A stretch of DNA of 64,000 nucleotides from contig NC_134569.1 of assembly GCF_050947875.1 (NCBI RefSeq), forward strand, positions 200,948,627 through 201,012,626. The letters are read 5' to 3'. How positions within the stretch are numbered: the first letter of the stretch is position 1; each line of letters opens with the position of its first letter. The position numbers were made by a program, and so were the translations under genes. The notes under the pieces were generated by a model, which was not told where the DNA came from, searched no databases, and was given only the letters and a program-made list of their open reading frames with translations. The DNA is from Dermacentor variabilis. Taxonomy: Eukaryota; Arthropoda; Arachnida; Ixodida; Ixodidae. Shown here in pieces: positions 50,411-61,639 of the stretch.

Positions 50411-53188
50411 GAAAGTTTAAGAGATGCTGTAGTGGGCAGATATGATTTTATTTATTCCCTTTGGGTTCCAGAACTTGTGTCGTATTTAAGCAACGGAATC
50501 GTTGTCTGCATTCCTTCTGAATGGTATCACTACGACCGTGAAGTGACTCGAACTAGCGACACTGTGCTCGAAAGTCCAAAGCCGTCAACCGTTGACCAAC
50601 CGCAGGCTACAAATCAAAAGTTAGGAGGATAGAGCAGATCGGGCAGTGCATTTAAAATAATTCCATTTTTACGGCGCTCCAGCGGGTCCTCTGTGCAGTG
50701 CGGACGCAGCCCTTCCCCCCCCCCCCCCCCCTTTACCGTCGGGCGAATAAAATAAATCACCTACTTTGTACGTTACGTTGCCCCAATGCAAATGTGCAGC
50801 GACCCGGACTGATCTCGTCTTTCCAAGAGGCTAGCGCACGAGCACGCGCGGCCATGCATACCAAAGCGCCTGGCAACTGTATACGGGCCCGCGTACCAAC
50901 CCGCGTACATTCTAGCGCTGGAACCTTGTTTCCAAAGTGCCCACGTCGCACATTCGAGATCCCAGGCATGCGAACGATAAATCGGCAACAGTGGGAACCG
51001 GTGAAGAAAAAAGAGAGAATTAATAAAAAAAAACACGCCTTAAAGACGCAGAAAGGGCTTTCACAGATGTGAATGCCCTTCGATAGCGTAAAAGAAAAGA
51101 AGGAAAGATTAGGGATGCCGGGTACGTGAGGTAACGGAAAGACCGTACGAAGAAAAAGGAAACGGACAAAATGCGGGAGAGTGTGACGGCGACTTCGTGA
51201 CCAACGCAGGAAATCGAAACAGCCGGCGAAGACGACCGAAGAGACTGGAACGTCGTCACAAATTGAAAGCGCGATGTAACAGTTGAGTCAGTGAGAAGAA
51301 GGCGGATTGTGCACGAAAGCGGATAAGACAGGCAAACAAACGCATAAAAAAGAAAGGTCCCGGCAAAAAACAAAAGAAAAGAAAGAAAACAACGCCGGGC
51401 CGGCGTGCCCTCTACCATCGGCATGTCTCTTCGCCGCTACTACCGAGCAACGATTCCAAGAAACCGGCTACGAACGTAAAATAAAAGAGTGAGAGGGAGA
51501 GAGAGAGAGAATATCTGCAATAAGGCACTCCGGGAGGGGGCAATGGGCGCAGGCAGCCGTCAGGGAAGGTGGAAGGTACTGGCGAGCGCCTTGGACACCG
51601 AGGAGTGTTGACGTGAAACGAAAGCGCAACAGGACGGAACGAAGAGAATTCGGCGGCGGAGAATCCCGGAAGCCGAGGTTTATACTCCGATCGCATGAAC
51701 GGCGCCAAGAAAGAAACAAGCTTCGAAAGGGGGCGGCGAGGGGTCGGACGAGCGAAGGAGGAGCAGCAGCTCGCGGGTGCCGTCAACAGGTCGCTGCGGC
51801 GGCACAGACCTGCTCACCGATTCAGGGCACACCGCCCTGGCGCTGCAGAACGCACCCGAACCGAGCCAAAGAGGGGGGGGGGGGGGGGAGGCGAGGGGGA
51901 GTCCGCACTCGCTTCACGCTCTCTTAACCTCCTGCCGCCGCAAACTGCTTTGTCTTCGCAGCAGGTTCGCGAACCAAGTCTCCAAAGCCTCCTTTCCTGC
52001 CCCCTCTCAATCTCTGTACAAAAAAATAATAAATTTAAAATAAAAAGAAAACAGCAATTTTCGCCCATTTTTTATTTCGGTTTTGTTTCGTCCTGGCATG
52101 CTTTCCTGCGTGCCATTGTGGTTCTCTTCCAGCAGTCTTCGGTCTCTTCTCCCACACGTGGCCAGCTTCTTGATACTGCTGGGCTTGATCCTCCCCTGCT
52201 AAGGAAAGGAGGCCGTAAGGCATCCCCGCCTGCCTTACCTACTCCTCTCCTTTCGTTTTTCGCCCCAGCGGCACAAGGCTTCACCATAGAAGTGGCCGGA
52301 ATCAAAGCCTTCACGTATGACCCCACCCCAACTCCGCTCTTTCCCAGCGCCAACGAGAGATACAAGATGCGGTGGCTACGCCGCAGCGTTCGCCGCCGAT
52401 ATTCTGCGAACGTTTTGCGATGGAGAATTTATTTCCTCCGTCGGTCCTAGTTTTTTTACGCTCTCCCATATCGCTTTCTTATCCCTCCACTCCTCCTGGA
52501 TGCAACAGCCGTACCACGGCTCAGAGGGAGGAACTAGGTTTATCGAGTCACGGGTCGTGACCGGCTTCCGACATTCGACGGCGGTGACACGTGGCTGGCC
52601 GCCCCTTTCTTTTAGGCTCTCCGTTTTCTTTCACCAGTTTCCATTTGTATAGAAATTCAACTCTGCCTAATCGTCTATGGAGTTCACGGGCGAGGACGGC
52701 TGTAACGGGTGTTCACTAAGGCGCAGCAAATTCGAAACCTCGTCTCACAACAGGTCGTGCTACCAGTCCTAAATCGACACGATCAGCGTTCCAAATCGCA
52801 GTATGCATTGAGAGCCATGGGTCATGAATTTTCAGCCGCATGAGAAGCAAGATTGTTTTCTTCCGCTTGTATTTTACACGTGCTTTGGCCTGCTAAGTAA
52901 AACAACAGGGGCACAAGGACAACAACGAAATGCGATTTGCTGCTGTGCGGTCGGCCGTATAGCGAAGAGTGCGCGCGCACGTGTGTATGCGCACGTGTGT
53001 ATGCGCACGTGTGCGTGTGTTTGTGCGTCCACGTCATTTGTTTGTTGGTCCAACTACTTGTTCACGTCAAACGCTGTCACCTCGGGTTCATTTCATCGCC
53101 TTTCAGGCTGCCGCGGGTTCACATGAAAGCGTGACGACGCACTGGAAAATCTAGGAGGCCTAACGCCATCAGTGTCGCACTCACTCAC
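50411..53188. other. Spacer, partly CpG-rich; no supported gene
   Basis: It contains poly-C (about 50715-50730), poly-G (about 51870-51888), GA-rich tracts and a CpG-rich part at 51400-51970. The longest frame (251 codons, 51695-52450, plus) overlaps other frames and ends with 'GFTIEVAGIKAFTYDP' after an acceptor-like 'TTTTTCGCCCCAG'. That segment could be an exon, but no donor or homology supports it. Confidence 0.35.
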
Positions 53189-53318
53189 CACGCACTGGCA
53201 CAGCATGCTGGGAGGGCGTGCATAGGCGCTGAAGAAGGAGTCCGAAACGGGCACTTTAGATGCGGATGACATTGGTTGCGTTGCCACAGCAATGAACGTG
53301 TTGTGATCGCTTAGTTCA
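53189..53318 (-). CDS. Candidate host exon, unidentified
   Basis: On the minus strand a 130-bp open segment lies between an acceptor-like 'GTTTGACACCCAG' (weak pyrimidine tract) and a strong donor ('TGCGTG' then 'GTGAGTGAG'). The peptide includes 'SELSDHNTFIAVATQPMSSA' and 'SKVPVSDSFFSAYARPPSML'. Codon use is coding-like (GTG, TTC, AAC, AGC), but I know no homologue. It has the same strand as the exon at 34.8 kb, so both could belong to one gene with long introns; this is unproven. Confidence 0.35.
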
Positions 53319-53570
53319 CTGGGTGTCAAACGGAACGAGTAAGGACTCTCATACGATGCAGCTTTTAGTCATTTGCGAGGAACGTTGCTGCTCTTCTATT
53401 ATTCGATTCGTTCGTCGCAGGCCACCCTCTGTGTTCGCAAAGTGGCCATATAATAATAGTGTCTGCGAGGATGTCCACCATGCCTTCACCTCTGTCTTTG
53501 GTGGCGTGAAGTCTGGTCATCAGCTATGAAAGGCAGAGATAGGGCTAGGCTGCAGGCCCAAGTTATTTAA
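53319..53570. other. No recognisable gene
   Basis: Short spacer between the candidate exon and the TIR-like repeat. The plus-strand frame at 53323-53529 has no recognisable domain. Confidence 0.4.
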
Positions 53571-54164
53571 GGTGAAAGCCTTAGGTGGCTCACGGGTCGA
53601 AAAATTCGTTGTCCAGCGCTATCGAAAAATTTACCGTCCGGCGTTATGGCACCAAATTTGAATGGCAGCGAAATTGATGGTGTCACCCACGACCATTGTG
53701 GGAGTCGAATCCACGACCTTTGCTGTTAATTAAGGCACTCGCACTTACGACCATAGGTGTTAATTAATGCAACGTTAGTTAAGGCACTCGAAGCCACGAC
53801 CTTTGGTGGGACCAAAATTCAATGGCACCAACATTGACGGTGCCACCATGGATGGTCGAACCCGCGGCCATTGATGGGAGTCGAGCCCACGACCTTTGTG
53901 TTAATTAGGGCTAAGTTAACGAAGAAATAGTTAATAAGGATATATTTAATTAAGACACTCGAACCCACAATCATTGATGGATGTCGAACCGAATACCTTT
54001 GGTGTTAAGGCGAAGTTAATTAAGGCACAGTTAAAAGGAGAGTAAATTAAGCCACTCGATCCCACGACCTTTGGTGAGAAAAAACAAGTAATAGGAAGTA
54101 ACAACGCATTCGAATGAGAACATAAAGCAATTTAACGAATGTCTCGTGAGCGCGCAGGCTTTCG
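53571..54164. mobile_element. TIR-like element with a degenerate internal tandem repeat
   Basis: The left end 'GGTGAAAGCCTTAGGTGGCT' roughly matches the complement of the right end ('GCGAAAGCCTGCGCGCTCAC'). Inside, variants of 'GGCACTCGAACCCACGACCT' followed by 'TTGGTG' and 'TTAATTAA' recur about eight times between 53690 and 54085 with irregular spacing. It is non-coding. Confidence 0.55.
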
Positions 54165-55479
54165 CTTTCATGCTCTTCAGGGTATGCTAAAGTGACTGCC
54201 AACTTTTTTCATTCTCTGTTCGTACCAGGTCCGCGCCCAGACTGGCACGCGCGCCGCTTTTAGCTAGCTTTGTCAGCTGTGGTTGCCTCGGGCCCGCTGA
54301 GTCTTTTAACACGAGTGAGGACAGTGCCCATGACACTGCTACTGAAATAGTCCTCCTTAAGGCTAGGCTGAAACAGACTACCTACCGCAAACACCCCAAA
54401 GCGGAACTGAATTCACCGGCGCCGAGTATCCCGGCATGATATCCCCCTTAGGCACTGAAAAATCACAATGTTGCTTAGCTTTGGTTATCTGACAGGAACC
54501 GGCATGTTTATTTCGACAAGACCACAGGCTGCGCGATCACTGGTCGTTTTGTCCAATTAACGGCACTGCAATGCGTATGACCCTGTAACGACAGTCCGCC
54601 ACTAGACATTGTCTCCACTTCAGGGAAATCCAGTTACGTCGCCTGGCCTCCACGTGGGCGTCATTGCCCCCTGATCTTCCTAGGACGTGAGGCGGCTGCC
54701 CGACTAGGGCGCAACCACAGCCACTCGGCAAACCTGCTTTTACTGTGGAATAAAACCAGTCGACTCTCCCTTCTCAACCTGTCGAAACGTGTATTGCTTG
54801 TCTCTGCTAAACCGAGCTCCCAACAAGTGCTGACTCGGACTTGATTCGAACACGCAACCTTCTGAACCTCTATTCGCAATGGCAAGGGATATAATTAGCG
54901 GTTGAATGCACGTAAGTTTAATTCAGCAGCTTTCATCATAAAAGAAGAAAGTGTAGAACTAAATGTTACGGGAACTGGGTAGACAGCGATATCACCGCGT
55001 ACCTAAATTCTAAACGCACATGGAGAAAGCGACTGTGATTGTCGATGAAAGTTAAATCTACTTTTCTTTTATTATAACAAGCACAGTTGCAATATTACTC
55101 CCGTCAACATGTCACCGTGTTCTTTTTATTAGGTATGTACCCTATCCTCTTAAGAATGCAGCTGTCTTCGAGTGGTATCTGCAGCGAACTTCATCAAGCT
55201 TTCTGCATAAGAACTTGTGAAGGTGCAATAAATTTGAATGTAACTTGTTGAAAGTGACCCAAACCTCTAGGTAGAACTTGCCTGACCTAATGTCAAGAGT
55301 GCAAACGGCGACCCAAGTACTCCGCCCCCCCCCCCCCCCCCTGTAAAGCGTGCACTGCCGCTGGCAACGGTTTAAGGTAAAAAAGCCAACTTACAAGGCA
55401 GTAAGCGAAACGCGTTCTGATGCAAAATCTGTTCGCGGCAAACTATGTGCAAAAGTGTAGAAAACAACAATAAAATCCC
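54165..55479. other. Spacer; weak tRNA-like B box on the minus strand
   Basis: No coding domain. On the minus strand 'TGCGTGTTCGAATCAAGTCC' (about 54836-54860) resembles a Pol III B box, so 54540-54900 may be an old tRNA-derived repeat. Poly-C is at 55325-55341. Confidence 0.35.
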
Positions 55480-55589
55480 GGCCCTCAGTCCCCAGCAGCT
55501 GCGAAGCAACTGACCACGGCGGCGGTCAGACCTGCGACGCAGCAGAGGGTGCTAAGAATCACTGGCTCCGGACAGGCCGCCATTGGAAT

Positions 55590-57722
55590 ATGAACCTGGC
55601 AACGTTTAACGCTAGAACGTTATCTAGCGAGGCGAGTCTAGCAGTGCTATTGGAGGAATTAGAGGGCAGTAAATGGGATATAATAGGGCTCAGTGAAGTT
55701 AGGAGGCCAAAAGAAGCATATACAGTGCTAAATAGCGGGCACGTCCTGTGCTACCGGGGCTTAGCGGAGAGAAGAGAACTAGGAGTCGGATTCCTGGTTA
55801 ATAAGAATATAGCTGGTAACATACAGGAATTCTATAGCATTAACGAGAGGGTGGCAGGTCTTGTTGTGAAACTTAATAAGAGGTACAAAATGAAGATTGT
55901 ACAGGTCTACGCCCCTACATCCAGTCATGATGACCAAGAAGTCGAAAGCTTCTATGAAGACGTGGAATCGGCGATGGGCAGAGTGAAAAATAAATACACT
56001 ATACTAATGGGAGACTTTAATGCCAAGGTAGGCAAGAAGCAGGCTGGAGACAAGGCAGTGGGTGAATATGGCATAGGCACTAGGAATAGCAGGGGAGAGT
56101 TATTAGTAGAGTTTGCGGAACAGAATAATATGAGGATAATGAATACCTTCTTCCGCAAGCGGGATAACCGGAAGTGGACGTGGAGGAGCCCGAACGGCGA
56201 GACTAGAAATGAAATAGACTTCATACTCTGCGCTAACCCTGGCATCATACAAGATGTGGACGTGCTCGGCAAGGTGCGCTGCAGTGACCACAGGATGGTA
56301 AGAACTCGAATTAGCCTAGACCTGAGGAGGGAACGGAAGAAACTGGTACATAAGAAGCCGATCAATGAGTTAGCGCTAAGAGGGAAAATAGAGGAATTCC
56401 AGATCAAGCTACAGAACAGGTATTCAGCTTTAACTGAGGAAGAGGACCTTAGTGTTGAAGCAATAAACGACAATCTTGTGGCCATCATTAAGGAGTGTGC
56501 AATGGAAGTCGGTGGTAACTCCGTTAGGCAGGATACCAGCGAACTATCGCAGGAGACGAAAGATCTGATCAAGAAACGCCAATGTATGAAAGCATCTAAC
56601 CCTACAGCTAGAATAGAACTTGCAGAACTTTCGAAGTTAATCAACAAGCGTAAGACAGCTGACATAAGGAAGTATAATATGGATAGAATTGAACATGCTC
56701 TCAGGAACGGAGGAAGCCTAAAAACAGTGAAGAAAAAACTAGGAATTGGCAAGAATGAGATGTATGCGCTAAGAGACAAAGCCGGCAATATCATTACTAA
56801 TATGGATGAGATAGTTCAAGTGGCTGAGGAGTTCTATAGAGATTTATACAGTACCAGTGGCATCCACGACGACAATGGAAGAGAAAATAGTCTAGAGGAA
56901 TTCGAAATCCCGAAGGTAACGCCGGAAGAAGTAAAGAAAGCCTTAGGAGATATGCAAAGGGTGAGGGCAGCTGGGGAGGATCAGGTAACAGCAGATTTGT
57001 TGAAGGATGGTGGACAGATTGTTCTAGAGAAACTGGCCACCCTGTATACGCAATGCCTCATGCCCTCGAGCGTACCGGAATCTTGGAAGAACGCTAACAT
57101 AATCCTAATCCATAAGAAAGGGGACGCCAAAGACTTGAAAAATTATAGACCGATCAGCTTACTGTCCGTTGCCTACAAAGTATTTACTAAGGTAATTGCA
57201 AATAGAATCAGGAACACCTTACACTTCTGTCAACCAAAGGACCAGGCAGGATTCCGTAAAGGCTACTCAACAATAGACCATATTCACACTATCAATCAAG
57301 TGATAGAGAAATGTGCAGAATATAACCAACCCTTATATATAGCTTTCATTGATTACGAGAAAGCGTTTGATTCAGTCGAAACCTCAGCAGTCATGGAGGC
57401 ATTACGGAATCAGGTTGTAGATGAGCCATATGTAAAAATACTGGAAGATATCTATAGCGGCTCCACAGCCATCGTAGTCCTCCATAAAGCAAGCAACAAA
57501 ATCCCAATAAAGAAAGGCGTCAGGCAGGGAGATACGATATCTCCAATGCTATTCACAGCGTGTTTACAGGAGGTATTCAGAGACCTGGATTGGGAAGAAA
57601 TGGGGATAAAAGTTAATGGAGAATACCTTAGTAACTTGCGATTCGCTGATGATATTGCCTTGCTTAGTAACTCAGGGGACCAATTGCAATGCATGCTCAC
57701 TGACCTGGAGAGGCAAAGCTGA
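55590..57722 (+). CDS. RTE ORF: APE endonuclease and RT, prematurely stopped
   Basis: 710 codons from the first ATG. The endonuclease has 'LATFNARTL', E36 in 'LSEVRR', 'VYAPTSS', 'GDFNAKVG' (D142, N144), 'RNEIDFIL' and S232-D233-H234. The RT follows with 'NYRPISLLSVAYKVFTKVIA', 'IDYEKAFDSV', 'GVRQGDTISPMLF' and 'FADD' at 685-688. The TGA after 'DLERQS' truncates about 210 residues that are present in the copy at 4000-5919. All endonuclease and RT catalytic residues precede the stop. The downstream half is in the next entry. Confidence 0.92.
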   Translation: MNLATFNARTLSSEASLAVLLEELEGSKWDIIGLSEVRRPKEAYTVLNSGHVLCYRGLAERRELGVGFLVNKNIAGNIQEFYSINERVAGLVVKLNKRYKMKIVQVYAPTSSHDDQEVESFYEDVESAMGRVKNKYTILMGDFNAKVGKKQAGDKAVGEYGIGTRNSRGELLVEFAEQNNMRIMNTFFRKRDNRKWTWRSPNGETRNEIDFILCANPGIIQDVDVLGKVRCSDHRMVRTRISLDLRRERKKLVHKKPINELALRGKIEEFQIKLQNRYSALTEEEDLSVEAINDNLVAIIKECAMEVGGNSVRQDTSELSQETKDLIKKRQCMKASNPTARIELAELSKLINKRKTADIRKYNMDRIEHALRNGGSLKTVKKKLGIGKNEMYALRDKAGNIITNMDEIVQVAEEFYRDLYSTSGIHDDNGRENSLEEFEIPKVTPEEVKKALGDMQRVRAAGEDQVTADLLKDGGQIVLEKLATLYTQCLMPSSVPESWKNANIILIHKKGDAKDLKNYRPISLLSVAYKVFTKVIANRIRNTLHFCQPKDQAGFRKGYSTIDHIHTINQVIEKCAEYNQPLYIAFIDYEKAFDSVETSAVMEALRNQVVDEPYVKILEDIYSGSTAIVVLHKASNKIPIKKGVRQGDTISPMLFTACLQEVFRDLDWEEMGIKVNGEYLSNLRFADDIALLSNSGDQLQCMLTDLERQS

Positions 57723-57784
57723 AGAGTGGGTCTAAAAATTAATCTGCAGAAAAGTAAAGTAATGCTTAACAGTCTCGGGAGAGA

Positions 57785-58378
57785 GAGAGAAAATAATGCA
57801 GAGAAAGGCAGGGAGGTTAACCAGAGGTAGTTCCGGTTGGCTACCCTGCGCAGGGGGAAGGGTTAAGAGGGATAAAAAGAGAAACAGAGTAGAAGGGGGA
57901 GAGAGAAAGAAAGGGAGACAAGCACGAACAAAGCGCGTACACTACAGAACGGTAGGGGGCGGCATTCTTAGAGTCTGTCGTGAAGCCCCGTAGACCGCAA
58001 GAACGTTAATAGCGCGAATAAGGCCTTCAACGCGGATGTTCTTTCGGAGCATTGGCCTAAAGCTTTTAGTTCTGAAAGTGGACGATTGTCTAGCTTGTCC
58101 AGTACCCTGCACATCACTTGTCTCTCAGCACTGTATCGCGGGCAGACACAGATAATGTGTGCGAGCGTCTCGTCGATGTTACATGTGTCGCACGTGGGGC
58201 TGTCGGCCATTCCTATGAGGAAAGCATAGGCGTTTGTAAACGCAACGCCTAGCCACAGACGGTAAAGCATGGTCTGTTCACGTCGTGGTAATCCAGGCGG
58301 GAGGTGCATCCGTATGTCCGGAGACAACGAACGCAACCGACACATGGTGAAAACATTTGAGTCCCACAGGGGCAAAGT
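57785..58378 (-). mobile_element. 5'-truncated I-like LINE inserted in the RTE element
   Basis: AGAGA flanks it at 57780-57784 and 58379-58383; the uninterrupted copy at 5.3 kb has one AGAGA. The left border merges with the (GA)n tail, so the TSD length is uncertain. On the minus strand it ends 'LYRLWLGVAFTNAYAFLIGM', 'CDTCNIDETLAHIICVC' and 'LRSTGLHDRL', followed by a 3' UTR with 'GGTTAACCTCCCTGCCTTTC'. Its frame (57968-58390) is intact, implying a young insertion. Confidence 0.88.
57968..58378 (-). CDS. I-like LINE ORF2 C-terminal finger (partial)
   Basis: About 136 residues remain of the C-terminal domain, with a C-x2-C-x7-H-x4-C finger ('CDTCNIDETLAHIICVC'). It corresponds to the end of the 9228-11450 protein ('CNACLCEETLQHILCDC'). 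RT and RNase H were lost to 5' truncation. No function is expected on its own. Confidence 0.8.
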   Translation of the reverse strand, partial: TLPLWDSNVFTMCRLRSLSPDIRMHLPPGLPRREQTMLYRLWLGVAFTNAYAFLIGMADSPTCDTCNIDETLAHIICVCPRYSAERQVMCRVLDKLDNRPLSELKALGQCSERTSALKALFALLTFLRSTGLHDRL

Positions 58379-59002
58379 AGAGAACAACAATTTACAATAG
58401 GCAGCGAGGCACTGGAAGTCGTAAGGGAATACATCTACTTAGGGCAGGTAGTGACGGCTGATCCGGATCATGAGACGGAAATAATCAGAAGAATAAGAAT
58501 GGGCTGGGGTGCGTTTGGCAGGCATTCCCAAATCATGAACAGCAGGTTGCCATTATCCCTCAAAAGAAAAGTATATAATAGCTGTGTCTTACCAGTACTC
58601 ACCTACGGGGCAGAAACCTGGAGGCTTACTAAAAGGGTTCTACTCAAATTGAGGACGACACAACGAGCTATGGAAAGAAGAATGATAGGTGTAACGTTAA
58701 GAGATAAGAAAAGAGCAGATTGGGTGAGGGAACAAACGCGAGTTAATGACATCTTAGTTGAAATCAAGAAAAAGAAATGGGCATGGGCAGGACATGTAAT
58801 GAGGAGGGAAGATAACCGATGGTCATTAAGGGTTACGGACTGGATCCCAAGGGAAGGGAAGCGTAGCAGGGGGCGGCAGAAAGTTAGGTGGGCGGATGAG
58901 ATTAAGAAGTTTGCAGGGACGGCATGGCCACAATTAGTACATGACCGGGGTTGTTGGAGAAGCATGGGAGAGGCCTTTGCCCTGCAGTGGGCGTAACCAG
59001 GC

Positions 59003-59048
<46 letters not shown>

Positions 59049-59110
59049 CCGGCGCCGTATTAGTGGCATCATCTCCTCCTTCTATCATGTCCATAAAAAA
59101 AGAAGAAAGG
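59049..59110 (+). repeat. LINE-tail-like module after the RTE tail
   Basis: 'CCGGCGCC', a spacer, 'ATCTCCTCCTTCTATCAT' and 'CCATAAAAAAAG' repeat the order of the tail modules at 906-1041. The RTE may therefore have landed in another LINE's 3' tail. Confidence 0.5.
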
Positions 59111-59179
59111 AAAAGGAACCCTTCTGTGCGCTTCAAGGCCGGTAATCACAAGGAGGAGTACCCGACGGGAAGGAAAGTT

Positions 59180-59541
59180 CGGTGTCACAATGCCATGTGG
59201 CACGAGCGTGCCCGTGGACACAAGAAGCGAGACATGACTGCCGGGCGATGCAACTCACAAAAACCAGCTACAAAAATCTGCTGTTACAGATCAGCTGCTC
59301 ATTAAAAAAATATTCGCACAATGCCACTTTCTACCCGCATATATACGAGAGCGACATGTGCAAGCTATGCAAGCCTGTTAGAGCCACCCTTCAACACATG
59401 TTGTGGGGTTGTGAAATATATCAAGATAAAATGGCAGTCTCCCCGGAAAAATCTACGTGCGCGAACTGCGAGACAAACTTTGGGGCCTTCCAGCGAGCCA
59501 TGGAGGCCGCACGGGAGCAGCAACTGCCAGTGGTCATATAG
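59180..59541 (+). pseudogene. C-terminal fragment of another LINE
   Basis: The frame includes 'FYPHIYESDMCKLCKPVRAT' and 'LQHMLWGCE', a C-x2-C-x7-H-x4-C finger, then 'RAMEAAREQQLPVVI' and a stop. This ending style is common in tick LINEs. No RT precedes it, so it is a 3' remnant; clade unassigned. Confidence 0.6.
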
Positions 59542-61639
59542 GCGGCCCCAGGCTCGGCCCTCCCAATCGCCGGATTCCAAAGTTACCACATCACACTATG
59601 TTACTTACATGCAGAGGGTGCCTCAAATATCATTTACCGAGCTTTAATAAAAAAATCGAATACCTTACGCGAACAAAACCAATTACATATTGTTAACAGT
59701 CGAGTTGAGCATCCACCAGTAACGTTTTCTTGGGAAGAATAAATTACCTAATTACGGTTAATTATCTAACTCCTCAATTCCAGCACCGATTGTCAAGGTG
59801 TCAAGGAGTTGTAGACAATTACAGGAACCATCGAACAGGAGCAAAATACTTAGGACATTCTCAGTATATTTTTGTTTTTGTTTTTTCCGTCCAGGGACGA
59901 CAGCTCGATAAGTGCGTTAATCCGCGGGTGACTGCGCACTCGCCCAGCCACACTTAGCGTCCCTGCACATGGGAGCCTACAGGGTCGTTCAAACTTACAC
60001 CAGAAAGCAGCGCCCTCAAACAGGCTTGCAAGCGCCGCAGCAGGCAGCACAACCCGTGGCCCTTTGCTCATCAGCACAGCGAGGTAGTCCCTTAGTCGCG
60101 GCCGTGTGTACTTCGAACTGTACGTACACGAAAACTTCAAATAATGCGCTTTTAGAATTGTCATGAATAAGAACAGGCTCGACCATGCGAAAATACTTTG
60201 AAGTTCATAACCTCACATTCGCTACGGGCCCCCTGCGATTCAGGCACGGAAGTCAGGAGGGAAGACCTTCCCTTTAATTTTCTTCGATAATAACCGAAAA
60301 CTCTTTCTCTGCCAAATAAGTGAAGATAGAGTCCTGAATAATGTGCATCAAGACGAAACTTACTTAGTACTTGTGCCCGTTTAAATAAATCGCGGCGTCG
60401 GTGAAAACACTCACCACAGAAGTATCGTTACTCTTGCAGACATGTGTAGTTCGTCTAGGCTATATTTTTAATGTCTAATATTTACGAGAAGTTCCAAGCG
60501 TTTAGCTGGCGCAGCTACTCTTTTTCGCTCAAAAAATTATATACTAAAAATGAAAGTACAAAATGGCAATCAACAAGACAGTAGCCACATGATCGACAAT
60601 GCCACAAAAAGGCACGCAGAAGTCAGGTCACCTAAGTATCCTAAATACAGGGCGCTAGACAGGGTTCAAAAGAAAATACAAAGACATGTCACAGGAAATG
60701 ATATAAAATTTTGCCCAGACGGTAATATAAAAACAGATTTAAAAAGAAGAGAAGCACAGTTAGCTTACAATATAGAACAACGCTTCTAGCTTGCGATAAT
60801 TATTCTAAGCTCGAAAGCATCCTCCTGATAAGTGCATGTATCCTTTCGAAACAAACTAAGCGAACGCAGGTTGCTCCAGGGAGGCACTAACAAGGCGCTT
60901 GTCACGGGAGCCCAGCTGCGCGCAACGAATGAGTCCAGCTACAAGCGCGCTTCTGCCATCTGTCGGCAGCGCCATAAAACTGGTAAGAAAAGGCCAGAAT
61001 AAATCCGCGCTCTGGCGAGGTTCGGGAGAGCCAGGAAGAAGAAATGCGCCAGTCTTTCGCATTGAAACGTCGCATTTCTCAGCCCACTTACGACACATCT
61101 TCAAATAACGCCTTCAGAGCCCTCAGCGCTTCACTGCACCAACGTTATCCCTGGGCTAGCACACACACGAAAAAAAGAAAAAGAAAAATGAAAAAAAAAT
61201 TTCAACGCACATGTTGCAATCAATGTGAAGACAAACGATAGTGAAGCGCTTAATGAAATGTTAAATGTTACATCACTTAATTCGACGCGTACACTTGTCT
61301 TTACTTAACATGTATGCAACACGTAATCGCATGCAATTTTATGTCCCACCCAGGAGCCAAGTTTGTGTCGCGTAACGTTTATGTTTATGCACTATACCAT
61401 TCAATGGCAGGTCATGTGGATGCAGAATGTGAGACGTCTGTACGCAGCAGAGTGTTCAGTCATAGCGGACAAGCGCCCGGTAAACTTCTTGCGGTGCGCC
61501 AGTGCAATGCAGCTGGCGGGGCCCCAGGATGCGTGTAGGCAAGGCATTTGCCGACCTCCGAAGAAATAACACCAGCATACATATTAAAAATGCATGCGAT
61601 GATCAAAGAAGCGCTTCTTTCGATCCGCGAAACGTTCGA
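59542..61639. other. No recognisable gene
   Basis: About 2 kb with frames under 85 codons. The 79-codon plus frame at 60550-60789 is Lys/Gln-rich without a domain. Acceptor-like and donor-like sites are scattered but do not pair around an open segment. Confidence 0.45.

Larger units (their letters stand above)
57723..58996 (+). pseudogene. C-terminal part of the RTE ORF, after stop and insertion
   Basis: 57723-57784 and 58384-58996 continue the RTE frame on either side of the insertion. The last part includes 'LPLSLKRKVYNSCVLPVLTY', 'WAWAGHVMRRED' and 'GRQKVRWADEIKKFAGTAW', and ends at the TAA at 58994-58996. Apart from the stop codon and the insertion it stays open, so both lesions are recent. 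Confidence 0.88.
55480..59048 (+). mobile_element. Full-length RTE-clade LINE, interrupted
   Basis: It has a 5' UTR (start approximate), one long ORF and a (TGA)n tail ending at 59048. It is nearly identical to 3998-5954 where they overlap. It is disrupted by a single substitution making TGA at 57720-57722 (AGA in the other copy) and by a 594-bp LINE insertion at 57785-58378. It supplies the endonuclease missing from the first copy. Confidence 0.92.

Noticed and set aside
49886..50632. Frames of 76-171 codons through the microsatellite
   Set aside because: They translate (AC)n, (GTCC)n and (ATCC)n into CV, MDGW or HPSI repeats and are low-complexity artefacts.
51695..52450. 251-codon plus-strand frame
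   Set aside because: Overlaps other frames and crosses a poly-G run and an A-rich stretch. Only its last part looks at all coding-like and it lacks a donor site.
53690..54085. Possible CRISPR-like array of short repeats
   Set aside because: Repeats are degenerate and irregularly spaced, lack uniform spacers, and lie in a eukaryotic TIR-like element.
55952..56794. 280-codon minus-strand frame
   Set aside because: Antisense shadow of the RTE ORF; the plus strand carries the recognisable endonuclease and RT.
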